Shown here piece by piece: positions 36,311-45,513 of a DNA stretch of 64,000 nucleotides; position 1 is the stretch's first letter, and every line of letters begins with the position of its first letter. This DNA is from Firmicutes bacterium UBA4845. Its GTDB lineage: Bacteria > Bacillota > Clostridia > Tissierellales > Sedimentibacteraceae. The notes beneath the pieces were generated by a model. It did no database searches and was not told where the DNA came from. It saw nothing but the letters and a program-made list of their open reading frames with translations. The translations under genes were made by a program, and so were the position numbers. The stretch spans positions 24,094 to 88,093 of the forward strand of contig DHER01000028.1 in the NCBI GenBank assembly GCA_002399975.1. The letters run 5' to 3'.

Positions 36311-37927
36311 ATGATAGTTAAATATATTGATAATGTTGCATTTAAGAAAATGCTTTTAGGGGCTGCCGCAAACTTGGAAAATAACAAGGAATTGGTTGAT
36401 TCCCTAAATGTGTTCCCTGTTCCTGACGGAGATACGGGCACAAACATGAACCTTACCGTGAAATCTGCAGTTAAAGAAGTAAATAGTCTTGAAAAAAGCA
36501 CAATTACACATATAGCTAACGCTGCTGCTAACGGTTCTCTAATGGGGGCAAGAGGGAACTCAGGTGTAATATTATCACAACTGTTCAGAGGTATGGCCAA
36601 TGGACTTAAAGGGTCAAGCAAAATTGATTGTAAATTAATTGCAGAATCGTTAGGCTGTGCTTCTGAAACGGCATATAAGGCGGTTATGAAGCCCGTAGAG
36701 GGTACAATCCTGACGGTAGCCAGGGAAACTGCCGAAAAGGCAGTGGAAACGTATGATAAATATGATGATGTGTGTTTGTTTTTAGAAAAACTGGCTGAAG
36801 AGGCGAGAGAGGCATTGAATCGTACACCTGAAATGTTGGATGCTCTTAAGCAGGCAGATGTGGTGGACGCCGGCGGCAAAGGATTCTTGTTCCTTTTAGA
36901 AGGAGGCCTTGCGGCATTAAAAGGTGTTGAAATCAAACAGGAAAAAAGAGAACACAAAATTCTTAAAACTGAAGACGAAGTTATGGAATTTTCCAGCGAG
37001 AATGAAATTATATATACTTATTGTACAGAATTTTTTATTAAAAATCCTACAAAAACAGCAGAAGAATTTTTAAGTAAAATTTTTGACAAGGGAGATTCCA
37101 TCGTATGTGTTGGTGACGATAAATTAATAAAAACTCACATACACACAAACAATCCAGGACTTATCTTAGAAATTGCCGTTAAATATGGAGAACTTTCCAA
37201 GATTAAGATTGATAACATGAAGGAACAGTTCAAAGAAAGATTAAAAACTTCTGAAAAGAACCGAGAGAAAAAGAAATACGGTTTTGTTGCTATAGGAACA
37301 GGGAGCGGTATACAGAAGGTTTTCAACGATTTAAATGTTGATGTGTTTCTGTCTGGAGGGCAGACTATGAATCCAAGTACCGAAGATATACTGGATGCGG
37401 TAAATAATATAAATTCGGACAATATAATTATTCTTCCTAACAACGGCAACATAATATTGGCTGCGTCACAGGCAAAAGAAATATCAGATAAAAATATATA
37501 TGTAATTCCAAGCAAGAGTATACCACAGGGCATTACCGCCATGCTTGCGTTTAAAGAAGAAAACGACCTGGGCGACAATGTAAAGGCCATGACAGACGCT
37601 GTGAAAGATGTTAAAACAGGCCAGGTTACTTATGCTGTAAGGGATACTGTATTCAACGATATGGAAATAAAAAAAGATGAAATAATAGCTTTAAGCGAAG
37701 GCGACATTGTGTCTCACGGCCAAAATCCTGAAGAACAGGTTCTGGAACTGGTAAAGAAGATGGTTACGGAAGATAGTTTCCTTATTACATTGTTCTACGG
37801 AGATAAAGTTGATAAGCAAGAGGCTGAAGAACTGGAAGAAAAAGTAGAAGAAATTGCCGAAGGATGCGATGTTGAAATTATCTATGGCGGACAGCCGCTT
37901 TACTATTATATAGTTTCAGTAGAATAA
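36311..37927 (+). CDS. fakA: Fatty acid kinase subunit A (DAK/YloV-type)
   Basis: 538 residues. An N-terminal Dak2 ATP-binding domain (about 1-200) carries NVFPVPDGDTGTNMNLT near 33, with the Mg-binding Asp residues, and GARGNSGVILSQLFRG near 79; VVDAGGKGF follows near 190. The rest is the DAK1-2/DegV-like C-terminal domain of FakA. Known role: with a fatty-acid-binding FakB protein it phosphorylates exogenous fatty acids for phospholipid synthesis. No fakB is in the window. The RBS is AGGAGG. Downstream recG follows after 101 bp. Confidence 0.9.
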   Translation: MIVKYIDNVAFKKMLLGAAANLENNKELVDSLNVFPVPDGDTGTNMNLTVKSAVKEVNSLEKSTITHIANAAANGSLMGARGNSGVILSQLFRGMANGLKGSSKIDCKLIAESLGCASETAYKAVMKPVEGTILTVARETAEKAVETYDKYDDVCLFLEKLAEEAREALNRTPEMLDALKQADVVDAGGKGFLFLLEGGLAALKGVEIKQEKREHKILKTEDEVMEFSSENEIIYTYCTEFFIKNPTKTAEEFLSKIFDKGDSIVCVGDDKLIKTHIHTNNPGLILEIAVKYGELSKIKIDNMKEQFKERLKTSEKNREKKKYGFVAIGTGSGIQKVFNDLNVDVFLSGGQTMNPSTEDILDAVNNINSDNIIILPNNGNIILAASQAKEISDKNIYVIPSKSIPQGITAMLAFKEENDLGDNVKAMTDAVKDVKTGQVTYAVRDTVFNDMEIKKDEIIALSEGDIVSHGQNPEEQVLELVKKMVTEDSFLITLFYGDKVDKQEAEELEEKVEEIAEGCDVEIIYGGQPLYYYIVSVE

Positions 37928-38028
37928 ACAGATAAATATAAATAATTAAAACATAAAATTTTTTGGGAGAAATATTTGTATATATTGTAAGATGCATAAA
38001 GTAAGATGTAAAAATTTCGGAGAATTTA

Positions 38029-40083
38029 ATGCTTGATATTGATATTCGTTTTTTAAAAGGCGTAGGCCCTGGCAGAGCGGCTAAGCTAAATAAATTAAAT
38101 ATATTTACCGTTGAAGACCTGTTAAATTATTTTCCTCTCAAATACGAAGACAGAAGGACTGTAAAAAAAATAAATCAGCTTAGTGTTAATTTAAAGTGCC
38201 TGCTGAAAATAAAAATTTGCGAAGGGCCTGTTAAAATAAGGCTTAAGAAAAATATGTATATAGTTAGAGCAACGGGAAATGATGAAACCGGATTTATAAT
38301 TCTAACATTTTTCAACCAGGGTTTCTTGATGGACAAACTTCTTAAAGGTGAAATGTATTACGTGTATGGTACGGTAAGGTCATCTAAAGGTAAATTTGAA
38401 ATGACAAATCCTGAAATTGAGTTTTGCAAAAATGATTGGAAGGCTAATAAAATAACACCGATTTACGGTCTTACACGAAGCCTTTCAAATAATGAGCTTA
38501 CCAAACTAACTAAAACTGCATTGGAAACATATTACGAAAAAATAGAAAATGTGATTCCTGATGAAATAAGCAGAGAATACAGATTGATTTCCAAAAGAAG
38601 AGCAATCAAGAACCTACATTTTCCGGAAAATGGTAGAAATTATTCTTTAGGAAAAAAGACTATTATATATGAGAAGCTGCTTGTAATGCTGCTTGGACTT
38701 AGTGCAATCAAAAATAGCTTGAGAAATAATCTGACAGGCAATGAAATGAAAAATACCGCCTTAGCCGATAGTCTTATAAAGTCGCTGCCCTATAGTCTTA
38801 CAGGTGCACAGCTCAGAGTTATAGGCGAAATTAAAAATGATATGAGCAGTGCAAAGCCAATGAACAGACTGGTACAGGGAGATGTTGGTTCAGGAAAGAC
38901 TGTGGTGGCAATTTATGCCCTTCTTTTAGCCGCCGATTCAGGCTATCAGGCGGCAATGATGGCGCCTACCGAAATATTGGCCATACAGCACTATGATACT
39001 ATAAGGTCATATTTGGCATTGGCCGGTATTAAAGTTAATACGTCATTTCTTTCAGGATCATCAAAGGCAAAAGAGAAAAAAGAAATATTGCAGAAGCTAA
39101 AAACCGGCGAAACAAATATAATTGTAGGTACACACGCCCTTATTGAAGAGAACGTGGAATTTAAAAATATAGGCATTGTAATAACTGATGAACAGCATCG
39201 ATTTGGCGTAAGGCAGCGTGGGAAGCTTTCCGGAAAGGGAAAGAATCCTGATATACTGATAATGACGGCAACACCCATACCGAGAACAATGGCGCTGATG
39301 TTTTACAAAGATTTGGATGTTTCAATAATTGACGAAATGCCGCCCGGGAGGCAAAAGGTGATTACGTGCGTTCTCCGTGGCTGTGATAAAGAAAAGGCAT
39401 ATGAATTTATCAAAAATCAGGTAAACAAAGAGAGACAGGCATATATAGTTGCACCGCTTATTGAAGAATCGGAGAACTTAGAACTTGACTCAGCTGCCGA
39501 AATATTTGAAGAGCTTAGGAGTACATATTTTTTAGATTACAAGTTAGGGCTTTTGCATGGTAAGATGAGCAACGAGGAGAAAGAAGACGTAATGAATAAA
39601 TTTTACAAAGGTAAAATAAATGTTCTTGTTTCTACTACAGTAGTAGAAGTCGGTGTAAACGTGCCCAATTCAACAGTTATGCTTGTACTTAATGCTGAAA
39701 GATTCGGCCTGGCTCAGCTTCACCAGTTAAGGGGCAGAGTAGGCAGAGGAAAGCACCAGTCATACTGTATTCTTGTAAACGAAAGCAAAACAAAGAAATC
39801 CGCCGAAAGAATGAATATATTGAAAAGTACGGAAAATGGGTTTATAATTTCCGAAGAGGATTTAAAAATGAGAGGTCCGGGAGATTTTTTCGGCACAAGG
39901 CAGCATGGAATTTCTGCATACGATATTCAAAATTTTTCAGTAAAAATTGAAACAATTCGAAGCGTGCAATCTTTATCTGAAAAGATATTGAAAAAAAATC
40001 CCAGCCTTGAAGGTAATAATTATAGTAATTTAAAAAATGCTGTAATGAATTTATTTAAAGATGAAACAATAGTATTTAATTGA
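38029..40083 (+). CDS. recG: ATP-dependent DNA helicase RecG
   Basis: 684 residues, normal length. Remodels stalled forks and branched DNA. A wedge OB domain is N-terminal (after LKGVGPGRAAKLNKLNI). Helicase motifs: Walker A GDVGSGKTVVA near 285, TDEQHRFG near 385 (DEQH box), TATPIPRTMALM near 412, and LHQLRGRVGRGKHQS near 564 (motif VI). The tail FFGTRQHG is typical. Part of the asp23-fakA-recG-rsmD-coaD order. Confidence 0.95.
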   Translation: MLDIDIRFLKGVGPGRAAKLNKLNIFTVEDLLNYFPLKYEDRRTVKKINQLSVNLKCLLKIKICEGPVKIRLKKNMYIVRATGNDETGFIILTFFNQGFLMDKLLKGEMYYVYGTVRSSKGKFEMTNPEIEFCKNDWKANKITPIYGLTRSLSNNELTKLTKTALETYYEKIENVIPDEISREYRLISKRRAIKNLHFPENGRNYSLGKKTIIYEKLLVMLLGLSAIKNSLRNNLTGNEMKNTALADSLIKSLPYSLTGAQLRVIGEIKNDMSSAKPMNRLVQGDVGSGKTVVAIYALLLAADSGYQAAMMAPTEILAIQHYDTIRSYLALAGIKVNTSFLSGSSKAKEKKEILQKLKTGETNIIVGTHALIEENVEFKNIGIVITDEQHRFGVRQRGKLSGKGKNPDILIMTATPIPRTMALMFYKDLDVSIIDEMPPGRQKVITCVLRGCDKEKAYEFIKNQVNKERQAYIVAPLIEESENLELDSAAEIFEELRSTYFLDYKLGLLHGKMSNEEKEDVMNKFYKGKINVLVSTTVVEVGVNVPNSTVMLVLNAERFGLAQLHQLRGRVGRGKHQSYCILVNESKTKKSAERMNILKSTENGFIISEEDLKMRGPGDFFGTRQHGISAYDIQNFSVKIETIRSVQSLSEKILKKNPSLEGNNYSNLKNAVMNLFKDETIVFN

Positions 40084-40093
40084 TGAGGTGCTA

Positions 40094-40654
40094 ATGAGAA
40101 TCATATCCGGAACTAACAAGGGAATGAAGCTGTATGCTCCTGAAGGCACAGGTGTAAGGCCTACTGGTGATAAAATAAAAGAAGCAATATTTAATATATT
40201 GGGTTATATTGATGAAAAGTCGGTTGTGCTGGACTTATTTGCAGGCTCAGGCGGAATTGGTATAGAATTTCTGGCAAGAGGTGCGAAATTTTGCTATTTT
40301 GTAGATTCATCTTCCAAAAGCTTAAGCTATGTCAAAAAAAATCTTGAACTGTGCAAATTTGAAAAAAGGTCTAAAATAATAATCAGTGACTACGAAAAAG
40401 CAATTATAAATCTTTCTAAAAGAAATATAAAATTTAATTATATATTTGCAGATCCTCCTTATGCATTTAACTGTGGTTTTAACATTATAAAAAAAGCGCT
40501 TGAAAATAACTTGCTTGAATCAGGAGGAACGTTTATAATTGAAACTGATAAATTTGAAAAATTAATTGATAATATGAATACAAAAGTAATAAAATACAAA
40601 GAAAAAATTTACGGAAGAACAAAGATAAGCATTATAAAATATACGGAGGATTAA
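40094..40654 (+). CDS. rsmD: 16S rRNA m2G966 methyltransferase
   Basis: 186 residues from ATG 40094, after GATGAGGTG; the in-frame GTG 40088 is part of that RBS. MRIISGTNKGMKL at the start, RPTGDKIKEAIFNIL near 22, VLDLFAGSGGIGIE near 44 (SAM site) and the catalytic FADPPYAF near 120 identify RsmD. Its stop overlaps the coaD start by one base (TAATG). Confidence 0.93.
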   Translation: MRIISGTNKGMKLYAPEGTGVRPTGDKIKEAIFNILGYIDEKSVVLDLFAGSGGIGIEFLARGAKFCYFVDSSSKSLSYVKKNLELCKFEKRSKIIISDYEKAIINLSKRNIKFNYIFADPPYAFNCGFNIIKKALENNLLESGGTFIIETDKFEKLIDNMNTKVIKYKEKIYGRTKISIIKYTED

Positions 40655-41133
40655 TGAAAGTTCTATATACAGGAAGCTTTGACCCTATTACGGTAGGACA
40701 TATGGATATTATTAATAGGATAGCAAAAAAGTTTGATGAAATTATTGTAACAGTATTTAATAATTGTGAAAAGGATTACTGGTTTACTATTGAAGAAAGG
40801 TGCAAAATGGTGAGAGAGGCAACATCTCACCTGAATAATGTAAAAGTTGATTTTACGGGAGGATTAGTAGCTGACTATTGTAAAAAAAACAATATTAATA
40901 TAATAGTCAGAGGTCTTAGAGCGGTGTCGGATTACGAATATGAGCTGGCAATATCAAGCATTAACAAACATTTAGACAATGACTTGGAAACAATATTCTT
41001 AGTAGCATCGTCAGAATATTCCTTTTTAAGCTCCAGTATGATAAAGGATGTTGCGGAACATGGAGGGAATTTTGAAGATTTAGTTCCCAAAAATGTAAGC
41101 CAGGAAATATACAAAAAACTTGGGAGGAAATAA
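40654..41133 (+). CDS. coaD: Phosphopantetheine adenylyltransferase
   Basis: 159 residues. Makes dephospho-CoA from phosphopantetheine and ATP. YTGSFDPITVGHMDII at 4-19 contains the T/HxGH nucleotidyltransferase motif; RGLRAVSDYEYE near 88 and SSEYSFLSSSMIKDVA near 120-135 are conserved. One-base overlap with rsmD suggests coupled translation. This is the standard rsmD-coaD pair. Confidence 0.95.
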   Translation: MKVLYTGSFDPITVGHMDIINRIAKKFDEIIVTVFNNCEKDYWFTIEERCKMVREATSHLNNVKVDFTGGLVADYCKKNNINIIVRGLRAVSDYEYELAISSINKHLDNDLETIFLVASSEYSFLSSSMIKDVAEHGGNFEDLVPKNVSQEIYKKLGRK

Positions 41134-41134
41134 A

Positions 41135-41581
41135 ATGGATATATTAAATTCATTGGAAAAAATTGAAGATATTATCGAGGATGCATCAAAAGTTCCTTTG
41201 TCAAATAAAATTATGATCGACAAGGAAGAGATTTTGGAGGTAATAAACGAAATAAGGCTTAAGCTGCCTGATGAAATCAACAGGGCGTCTTGGGTGGCAA
41301 AGGAGCGCCAGAGAATTTTAGATGAGGCTCAATCAGAAGCTGATGAGATTATTGTAAAAGTCAAGGAACAGCAAAAATATTTAATAGAAGAAAATGAAAT
41401 AACCAGGCAAGCACAAGAATATGCTGAACAGCTTATCCGGGATGCTGAAGGCAAAGCAAACGAAATGAAAATCGAAGCATACAATTACAGTGATGAAATA
41501 TTGTCCAAGCTACAGGAAAAAATAAGAGAAATCAACGGAGTAATTGAACAAAATAGAGAAGTGCTTAAAGACATGGAATAA
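41135..41581 (+). CDS. Coiled-coil protein following coaD
   Basis: 148 residues from ATG 41135 (GGGAGG 8 bases upstream). Almost all helical and charged: heptad-like stretches from about 45 to 148 (KERQRILDEAQSEADEII, QAQEYAEQLIRDAEGKANEM), similar to subunits of V-type ATPases or DivIVA-like proteins. Proteins of this style next to coaD are common in Clostridia and are often named ATPase without proof. No ATP-binding motif is visible. Function unknown; a scaffolding role is possible. Confidence 0.65.
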   Translation: MDILNSLEKIEDIIEDASKVPLSNKIMIDKEEILEVINEIRLKLPDEINRASWVAKERQRILDEAQSEADEIIVKVKEQQKYLIEENEITRQAQEYAEQLIRDAEGKANEMKIEAYNYSDEILSKLQEKIREINGVIEQNREVLKDME

Positions 41582-41605
41582 ATTAAATGGACTAAAAAAA
41601 TACTG

Positions 41606-41635
41606 GGCAATTTTGCCCATGTGTGCAAAATTGCC
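41606..41635. terminator. Bidirectional terminator between convergent genes
   Basis: A perfect 11-bp stem: GGCAATTTTGC (41606-41616) and GCAAAATTGCC (41625-41635). Minus side: TTTTTTT about 7 bases on (41600-41594). Plus side: only TTTCT. Confidence 0.75.
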
Positions 41636-41641
41636 TTTCTC

Positions 41642-42382
41642 CTAAAACAACTTTTCTCTGTAACTGTCCATTATTTCAGAGAAAAGATCACCAGTTGTAG
41701 GCGGCGTGAATGTTATTGTATTAGCTCCTGCCTGTATGGTTTTTAATATATTTTCCGAATTAGGCCCTCCAGTTGCTATTATTGGAAAGTAAGGGTGCTT
41801 TTGTCGTATTGTTCTGACGATTTTTTCCGTATTGGCACCACCGGAAACATTAAATATGGATGCTCCGGCCTCTATTCTTGATTCAAAATCCTCCTTTTCA
41901 GATATTATTGTAATTACTATGGGGATATCAAGTCTTTTTTTTATGTCGGAAATAAGTGAATTAGGTGTAGGAGCATTCATAACAACTCCGTAAGCTCCGG
42001 TTAGTTCGGCATTTATTGCAATATCAATAGATCTTTGACCTGTGGTAATTCCTCCCCCAACACCTACAAATACAGGTGAAGACGAAGCTTCTATTATTGC
42101 CTGATTTATAGCAATTTGTGGTGTATATGGATACACGGCTATTACCCCGTCTGCATTGTGATTTTTGATTATCGCAAGGTCTGTAGAAAATATCAATGAT
42201 TTAATTCTTTTGCCAAATATGCTGATCCCACTGGCTTCGTATATTTCCTTCGGCATTTGTACAGGCTTTTTTTTGAGCACAGATTCAATAGTAGGTATAA
42301 ATTTTTTATCTTTTTTTTCAGTACAATTTTTCACAGCATTGCTGTAGTTGTCCTGCATAATTTCTTTTTTTGATTTATCCAT
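41642..42382 (-). CDS. TIM-barrel protein, unknown enzyme
   Basis: 246 residues. The alternating beta-alpha pattern with SPVFVGVGGGITTG near 103, YGVVMNAPTPNS near 131, GASIFNVSGG near 172 and PIIATGGPNSENILKTIQAGANTI near 197 (described in part) indicates a phosphate-binding TIM barrel related to KDPG aldolase, NanE or TrpC-type folds. Clostridial homologs tend to be labelled hydrolase without evidence. N-terminal 55 residues are polar and Lys-rich. Own promoter on the minus strand (42450-42422). I cannot assign a reaction. Confidence 0.6.
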   Translation of the reverse strand: MDKSKKEIMQDNYSNAVKNCTEKKDKKFIPTIESVLKKKPVQMPKEIYEASGISIFGKRIKSLIFSTDLAIIKNHNADGVIAVYPYTPQIAINQAIIEASSSPVFVGVGGGITTGQRSIDIAINAELTGAYGVVMNAPTPNSLISDIKKRLDIPIVITIISEKEDFESRIEAGASIFNVSGGANTEKIVRTIRQKHPYFPIIATGGPNSENILKTIQAGANTITFTPPTTGDLFSEIMDSYREKLF

Positions 42383-42421
42383 AAAGCCTCCCGAATTTTT
42401 ATGTTTATTCTTATCTATCTT

Positions 42422-42450
42422 ATTATATAATTCATTTGATTAAATTACAA
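42422..42450 (-). promoter_or_regulatory. Promoter of the TIM-barrel gene
   Basis: On the minus strand: TTGTAA (42450-42445), a 17-bp spacer and TATAAT (42427-42422), about 40 bp before the start at 42382. Confidence 0.65.
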
Positions 42451-42577
42451 TCTAATAAATAAATCATCTATAAAAAAATATTGAAAGTTGTATTTAGAAT
42501 GTAAGGTCATGAATCGCATATATCTGCATAATTTTACGAATTTTAACATTAATTATATGAGAAAACTAATATAATTA

Positions 42578-42606
42578 TGTACAAAATATAATAGGAATTG
42601 TATAAT
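42578..42606 (+). promoter_or_regulatory. Putative promoter of the acetyltransferase gene
   Basis: TGTACA (42578-42583), a 17-bp spacer and TATAAT (42601-42606). The 313-bp gap 42383-42695 holds this and the divergent promoter at 42422-42450; nothing else is obvious. Confidence 0.45.
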
Positions 42607-42695
42607 ATATGCATGGATAGTGTGAAGTAAATAATTATATTGATGGGGAAAAACATATGCAATTGTGTATAATCAATAAAGGGAGTTTGAAACAC

Positions 42696-43229
42696 ATGGG
42701 TACTGTAACGCTGGAAACATGCAGGTTTGTGCTGAGGCGTTTTCAGCCGGGAGATGCCCATGACGTTTACGCTAATTGGTCCGGAGATGAAGATTCCGCA
42801 AGGTACAATGCCTGGAGCGTTCATAAAAATGAAGGAGTTACAGCAAACTATATTGCTGAATGGATTGAATGCTATAAAAGATTAAATTACTATCATTGGG
42901 CTATAACTGACAAGGTATATGGTGAGGTAATTGGGTCTATTTCAGTTTCAAATGTAAAAAACAGAAAGAAATGCTGCGAAATTGGTTATACAGTTGCAAA
43001 AAAAAGATGGAACGAAGGCATTGCTACGGAAGTTTTAAAGTGCGTGTTAGAATTTTTAACATTTGATGTAGGTTTTAAAACTGTCAGGGCAATGCACGAT
43101 GTAAGAAATAAGGCATCTGGAAGAGTCATGGAAAAAGCCGGGATGTTTTATGTTAAAAAACAAATTAATTTTTTTTGGGGCAGTCGTAATTTTATTATGA
43201 ACTGTCGGGTTTACGAGTATAAAAAATAA
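42696..43229 (+). CDS. GNAT-family N-acetyltransferase (RimJ-like)
   Basis: 177 residues from ATG 42696, preceded by AAAGGGAG about 10 bases upstream. An alternative ATG at 42657 has a GATGGGG nearby and would add 13 residues. LETCRFVLRRFQPGDAHDVYANW at the start (described in part) is typical of RimJ/RimL-type acetyltransferases that modify protein N-termini or small amines. EIGYTVAKKRWNEGIATEVLK near 106 holds the acetyl-CoA loop (RWNEGIA in place of Q/RxxGxG/A). Monocistronic by position. Substrate unknown. Confidence 0.8.
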   Translation: MGTVTLETCRFVLRRFQPGDAHDVYANWSGDEDSARYNAWSVHKNEGVTANYIAEWIECYKRLNYYHWAITDKVYGEVIGSISVSNVKNRKKCCEIGYTVAKKRWNEGIATEVLKCVLEFLTFDVGFKTVRAMHDVRNKASGRVMEKAGMFYVKKQINFFWGSRNFIMNCRVYEYKK

Positions 43230-43277
43230 CGAAATTCAAAAATGAATACCATTTCCCTGGGAATTTCAAATAAATTA

Positions 43278-43305
43278 TTGATTTTAAATACTATTATGAT
43301 ATAAT
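43278..43305 (+). promoter_or_regulatory. tig promoter
   Basis: TTGATT (43278-43283), a 16-bp spacer and TATAAT (43300-43305), about 80 bp before tig. Confidence 0.7.
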
Positions 43306-43383
43306 ATAGTGGTTAAACTGTGAGATTCATTAATTTGAAACAATATCTGCTGCTTTACATACAATGAATATATGGAGGAATAA

Positions 43384-44775
43384 ATGAGTTCAAAAATACT
43401 AAAAAAGGAAAAAAATTTAGTTTCAATTGAGTTTACAGTCTCACCTGAAGAATTTGAAAAAGCTGTGAATAAAGCATACTTAAAGGTTAAAAATAATATA
43501 AATGTTGAAGGATTCAGAAAAGGTAAAGCTCCTAGGAATATAATTGAAAGAAAGTACGGCAAGAACATTTTTTATGATGACGCTTTAGATTTAGCGGTGC
43601 AGAAAGAATATCCGAAAGCTGTAAACGAGCTTGCTCTTGATGTAATAGCAAATCCAAAGATTGACGTTGTTAAGTTTGAAGAAGGACAGGATATAGTATT
43701 GTCTGCAGATGTAGAAGTTATTCCTGAAGTCGTTTTACCTGAATATAAGGGCATTGAAGTAGAAAAAACAGAAATAAAGGTAACAGACGAAGATGTTGAA
43801 AAAGAAATAAAAGCTATTCAGGAAAAAAATGCAAGAATAGTGGAAGTTGAAGATAGAGCTGTTGAAAAAGGCGATTTCCTTACAATTGATTATGCAGGGT
43901 TTGTTGACGATGAGCAATTTGAAGGAGGTACTGCCGAAAATCAACCTCTCGAAATCGGTTCGAACAAATTTATTCCGGGATTTGAAGAGCAGCTCATAGG
44001 TAAAAATAAGGATGAGGAAGTTAAAGTAAACGTAACATTTCCTGAGGATTATCACGCAGAGAATTTAAGGGGAAAAGATGCTGCCTTCAATGTAACTATT
44101 CATGAAATCAAAACAAAGGAACTTCCTGAAATAGATGATGAATTTGCTAAGGACGTAAGCGAATTTGATACGCTGGAAGAATTGAAAGCTGACACAAGAA
44201 AAAATTTGGAGCAAAGGGCGGCTGATTCTTCAAAAGTGGCAAATGACAATAATGTAATAACTAAAATAGTTAATGAAGCAAAGGTGGAGGTACCTGAGGT
44301 TTTAATTCAGAGAGAAATAGACTACCTTGGAAGAAATTACGAGCAACAGTTCCGACAACAGGGATTATCCGGCAAAGAATATGATGAAATGATCAGTAAA
44401 TTCGTTGAGCAGTACAAGGAAGGTGCAAGAAACCAGGCTGAGTTCAATGTCAAAGCCGATCTGGTATTGGAAGAAATAATAAAAAAAGAAAATGTGGAAG
44501 TTTCAGAAGAAGAGCTGACAGAGGAAATTGAACAAATAGCTGAATCTTATAGAATCGAAGCTGACAGGCTGGAAGCCTTTAAAGCAAATCTTTTGAAGTC
44601 AAGCAAAAGCTATATTGAAGAATCAATCCGTAAGAGGAAAGTTATAGATATGCTTGTGAAAGATGTGGTTTTTGTTGAGCCTGTTGAGCCTAAGGAAAAG
44701 AAAGAAGATAAAAAAGAAGATAAAAAAGAAGATAAAAAAGAAGATAAGGTTAAAAAAACGGAAAACCAAAACTGA
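43384..44775 (+). CDS. tig: Trigger factor
   Basis: 463 residues, slightly longer than usual. A ribosome-bound chaperone. The N-terminal domain carries GFRKGKAPRNIIERKYG near 41 with the ribosome-binding signature. A FKBP-type PPIase domain follows at about 150-235 (VEKGDFLTIDYAGFVDDEQFEGG, described in part), then the helical substrate-binding domain. The extra length is a Lys/Glu/Asp tail with four KEDK repeats. The RBS is TGGAGG. Upstream of clpP, the frequent tig-clpP-clpX-lon order. Confidence 0.95.
   Translation: MSSKILKKEKNLVSIEFTVSPEEFEKAVNKAYLKVKNNINVEGFRKGKAPRNIIERKYGKNIFYDDALDLAVQKEYPKAVNELALDVIANPKIDVVKFEEGQDIVLSADVEVIPEVVLPEYKGIEVEKTEIKVTDEDVEKEIKAIQEKNARIVEVEDRAVEKGDFLTIDYAGFVDDEQFEGGTAENQPLEIGSNKFIPGFEEQLIGKNKDEEVKVNVTFPEDYHAENLRGKDAAFNVTIHEIKTKELPEIDDEFAKDVSEFDTLEELKADTRKNLEQRAADSSKVANDNNVITKIVNEAKVEVPEVLIQREIDYLGRNYEQQFRQQGLSGKEYDEMISKFVEQYKEGARNQAEFNVKADLVLEEIIKKENVEVSEEELTEEIEQIAESYRIEADRLEAFKANLLKSSKSYIEESIRKRKVIDMLVKDVVFVEPVEPKEKKEDKKEDKKEDKKEDKVKKTENQN
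44701..44747 (+). repeat. 12-bp tandem repeat encoding KEDK in the trigger factor tail
   Basis: AAAGAAGATAAA is repeated four times in frame, the last copy slightly changed. Just upstream a 9-bp GTTGAGCCT is duplicated. Copy number may vary between strains; the encoded tail is disordered and charged. Confidence 0.85.
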
Positions 44776-44904
44776 AAAATCAAAAGGCAATTTAAGATAA
44801 TATTTAGACGATTAGTATAAATTAAGTAAATATTAAAAAAATTATTTAAAGTTAAATTTAGTGGGTACAATTATAATAGTACAATAATGAATAGGAGGAA
44901 CGAT

Positions 44905-45489
44905 ATGGCTCTGATACCATATGTAATTGAACAAACTGGCAGAGGTGAAAGGTCTTACGATATATATTCGAGACTTTTAAAAGACAGGATAGTTATTTTA
45001 AGTGATGAAGTTAATGATGCGACAGCAAGCGTAATAGTTGCTCAGCTTTTATTTTTAGAGTCGGAGGATCCCGACAAGGATATACAATTATATATAAACT
45101 CGCCGGGAGGATCGATAACATCGGGCATGGCAGTTTATGATACAATGCAGTACATTAAACCTGACGTTTCAACAATATGTGTAGGTATGGCAGCAAGCAT
45201 GGGAGCATTCCTGCTGTTGTCCGGTGCAAAAGGTAAAAGATTTGCACTTCCGAATTCAGAAATCATGATTCATCAGCCTCTTGGAGGAATGAAAGGTCAA
45301 GCATCAGACATTAAAATTCATGCTGACAGAATTATTAAAATAAGAGAAACACTAAATAAAATCATTAGTGAAAAAACAGGTCAGCCTTATGACAAAGTTG
45401 AGCATGATACGGATAGGGATAATTTCATGACAACGGATGAAGCCAAGGCATATGGTATAATAGATGATATTATATCAAAAAGAAAATAA
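44905..45489 (+). CDS. clpP: ATP-dependent Clp protease proteolytic subunit
   Basis: 194 residues from ATG 44905 (AGGAGG 6 bases before); the ATG at 44887 lies upstream of the RBS. Catalytic triad S98 (GMAASMG), H123 (MIHQPLGG) and D172. The N-terminal MALIPYVIEQTGRGERSYDI (exactly the axial loop region) is standard. Works with ClpX, encoded 24 bp downstream. TATAAT at 44872-44877 hints at its own promoter, without a clear -35. Confidence 0.96.
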   Translation: MALIPYVIEQTGRGERSYDIYSRLLKDRIVILSDEVNDATASVIVAQLLFLESEDPDKDIQLYINSPGGSITSGMAVYDTMQYIKPDVSTICVGMAASMGAFLLLSGAKGKRFALPNSEIMIHQPLGGMKGQASDIKIHADRIIKIRETLNKIISEKTGQPYDKVEHDTDRDNFMTTDEAKAYGIIDDIISKRK

Positions 45490-45513
45490 TAAAATAAATA
45501 AGGGAGTAATTCA

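Noticed and set aside
43231..43267. GAAATTC/GAATTTC inverted repeat downstream of the acetyltransferase
   Set aside because: Seven-base arms with a 23-base loop and no T-run; too weak to call a terminator.
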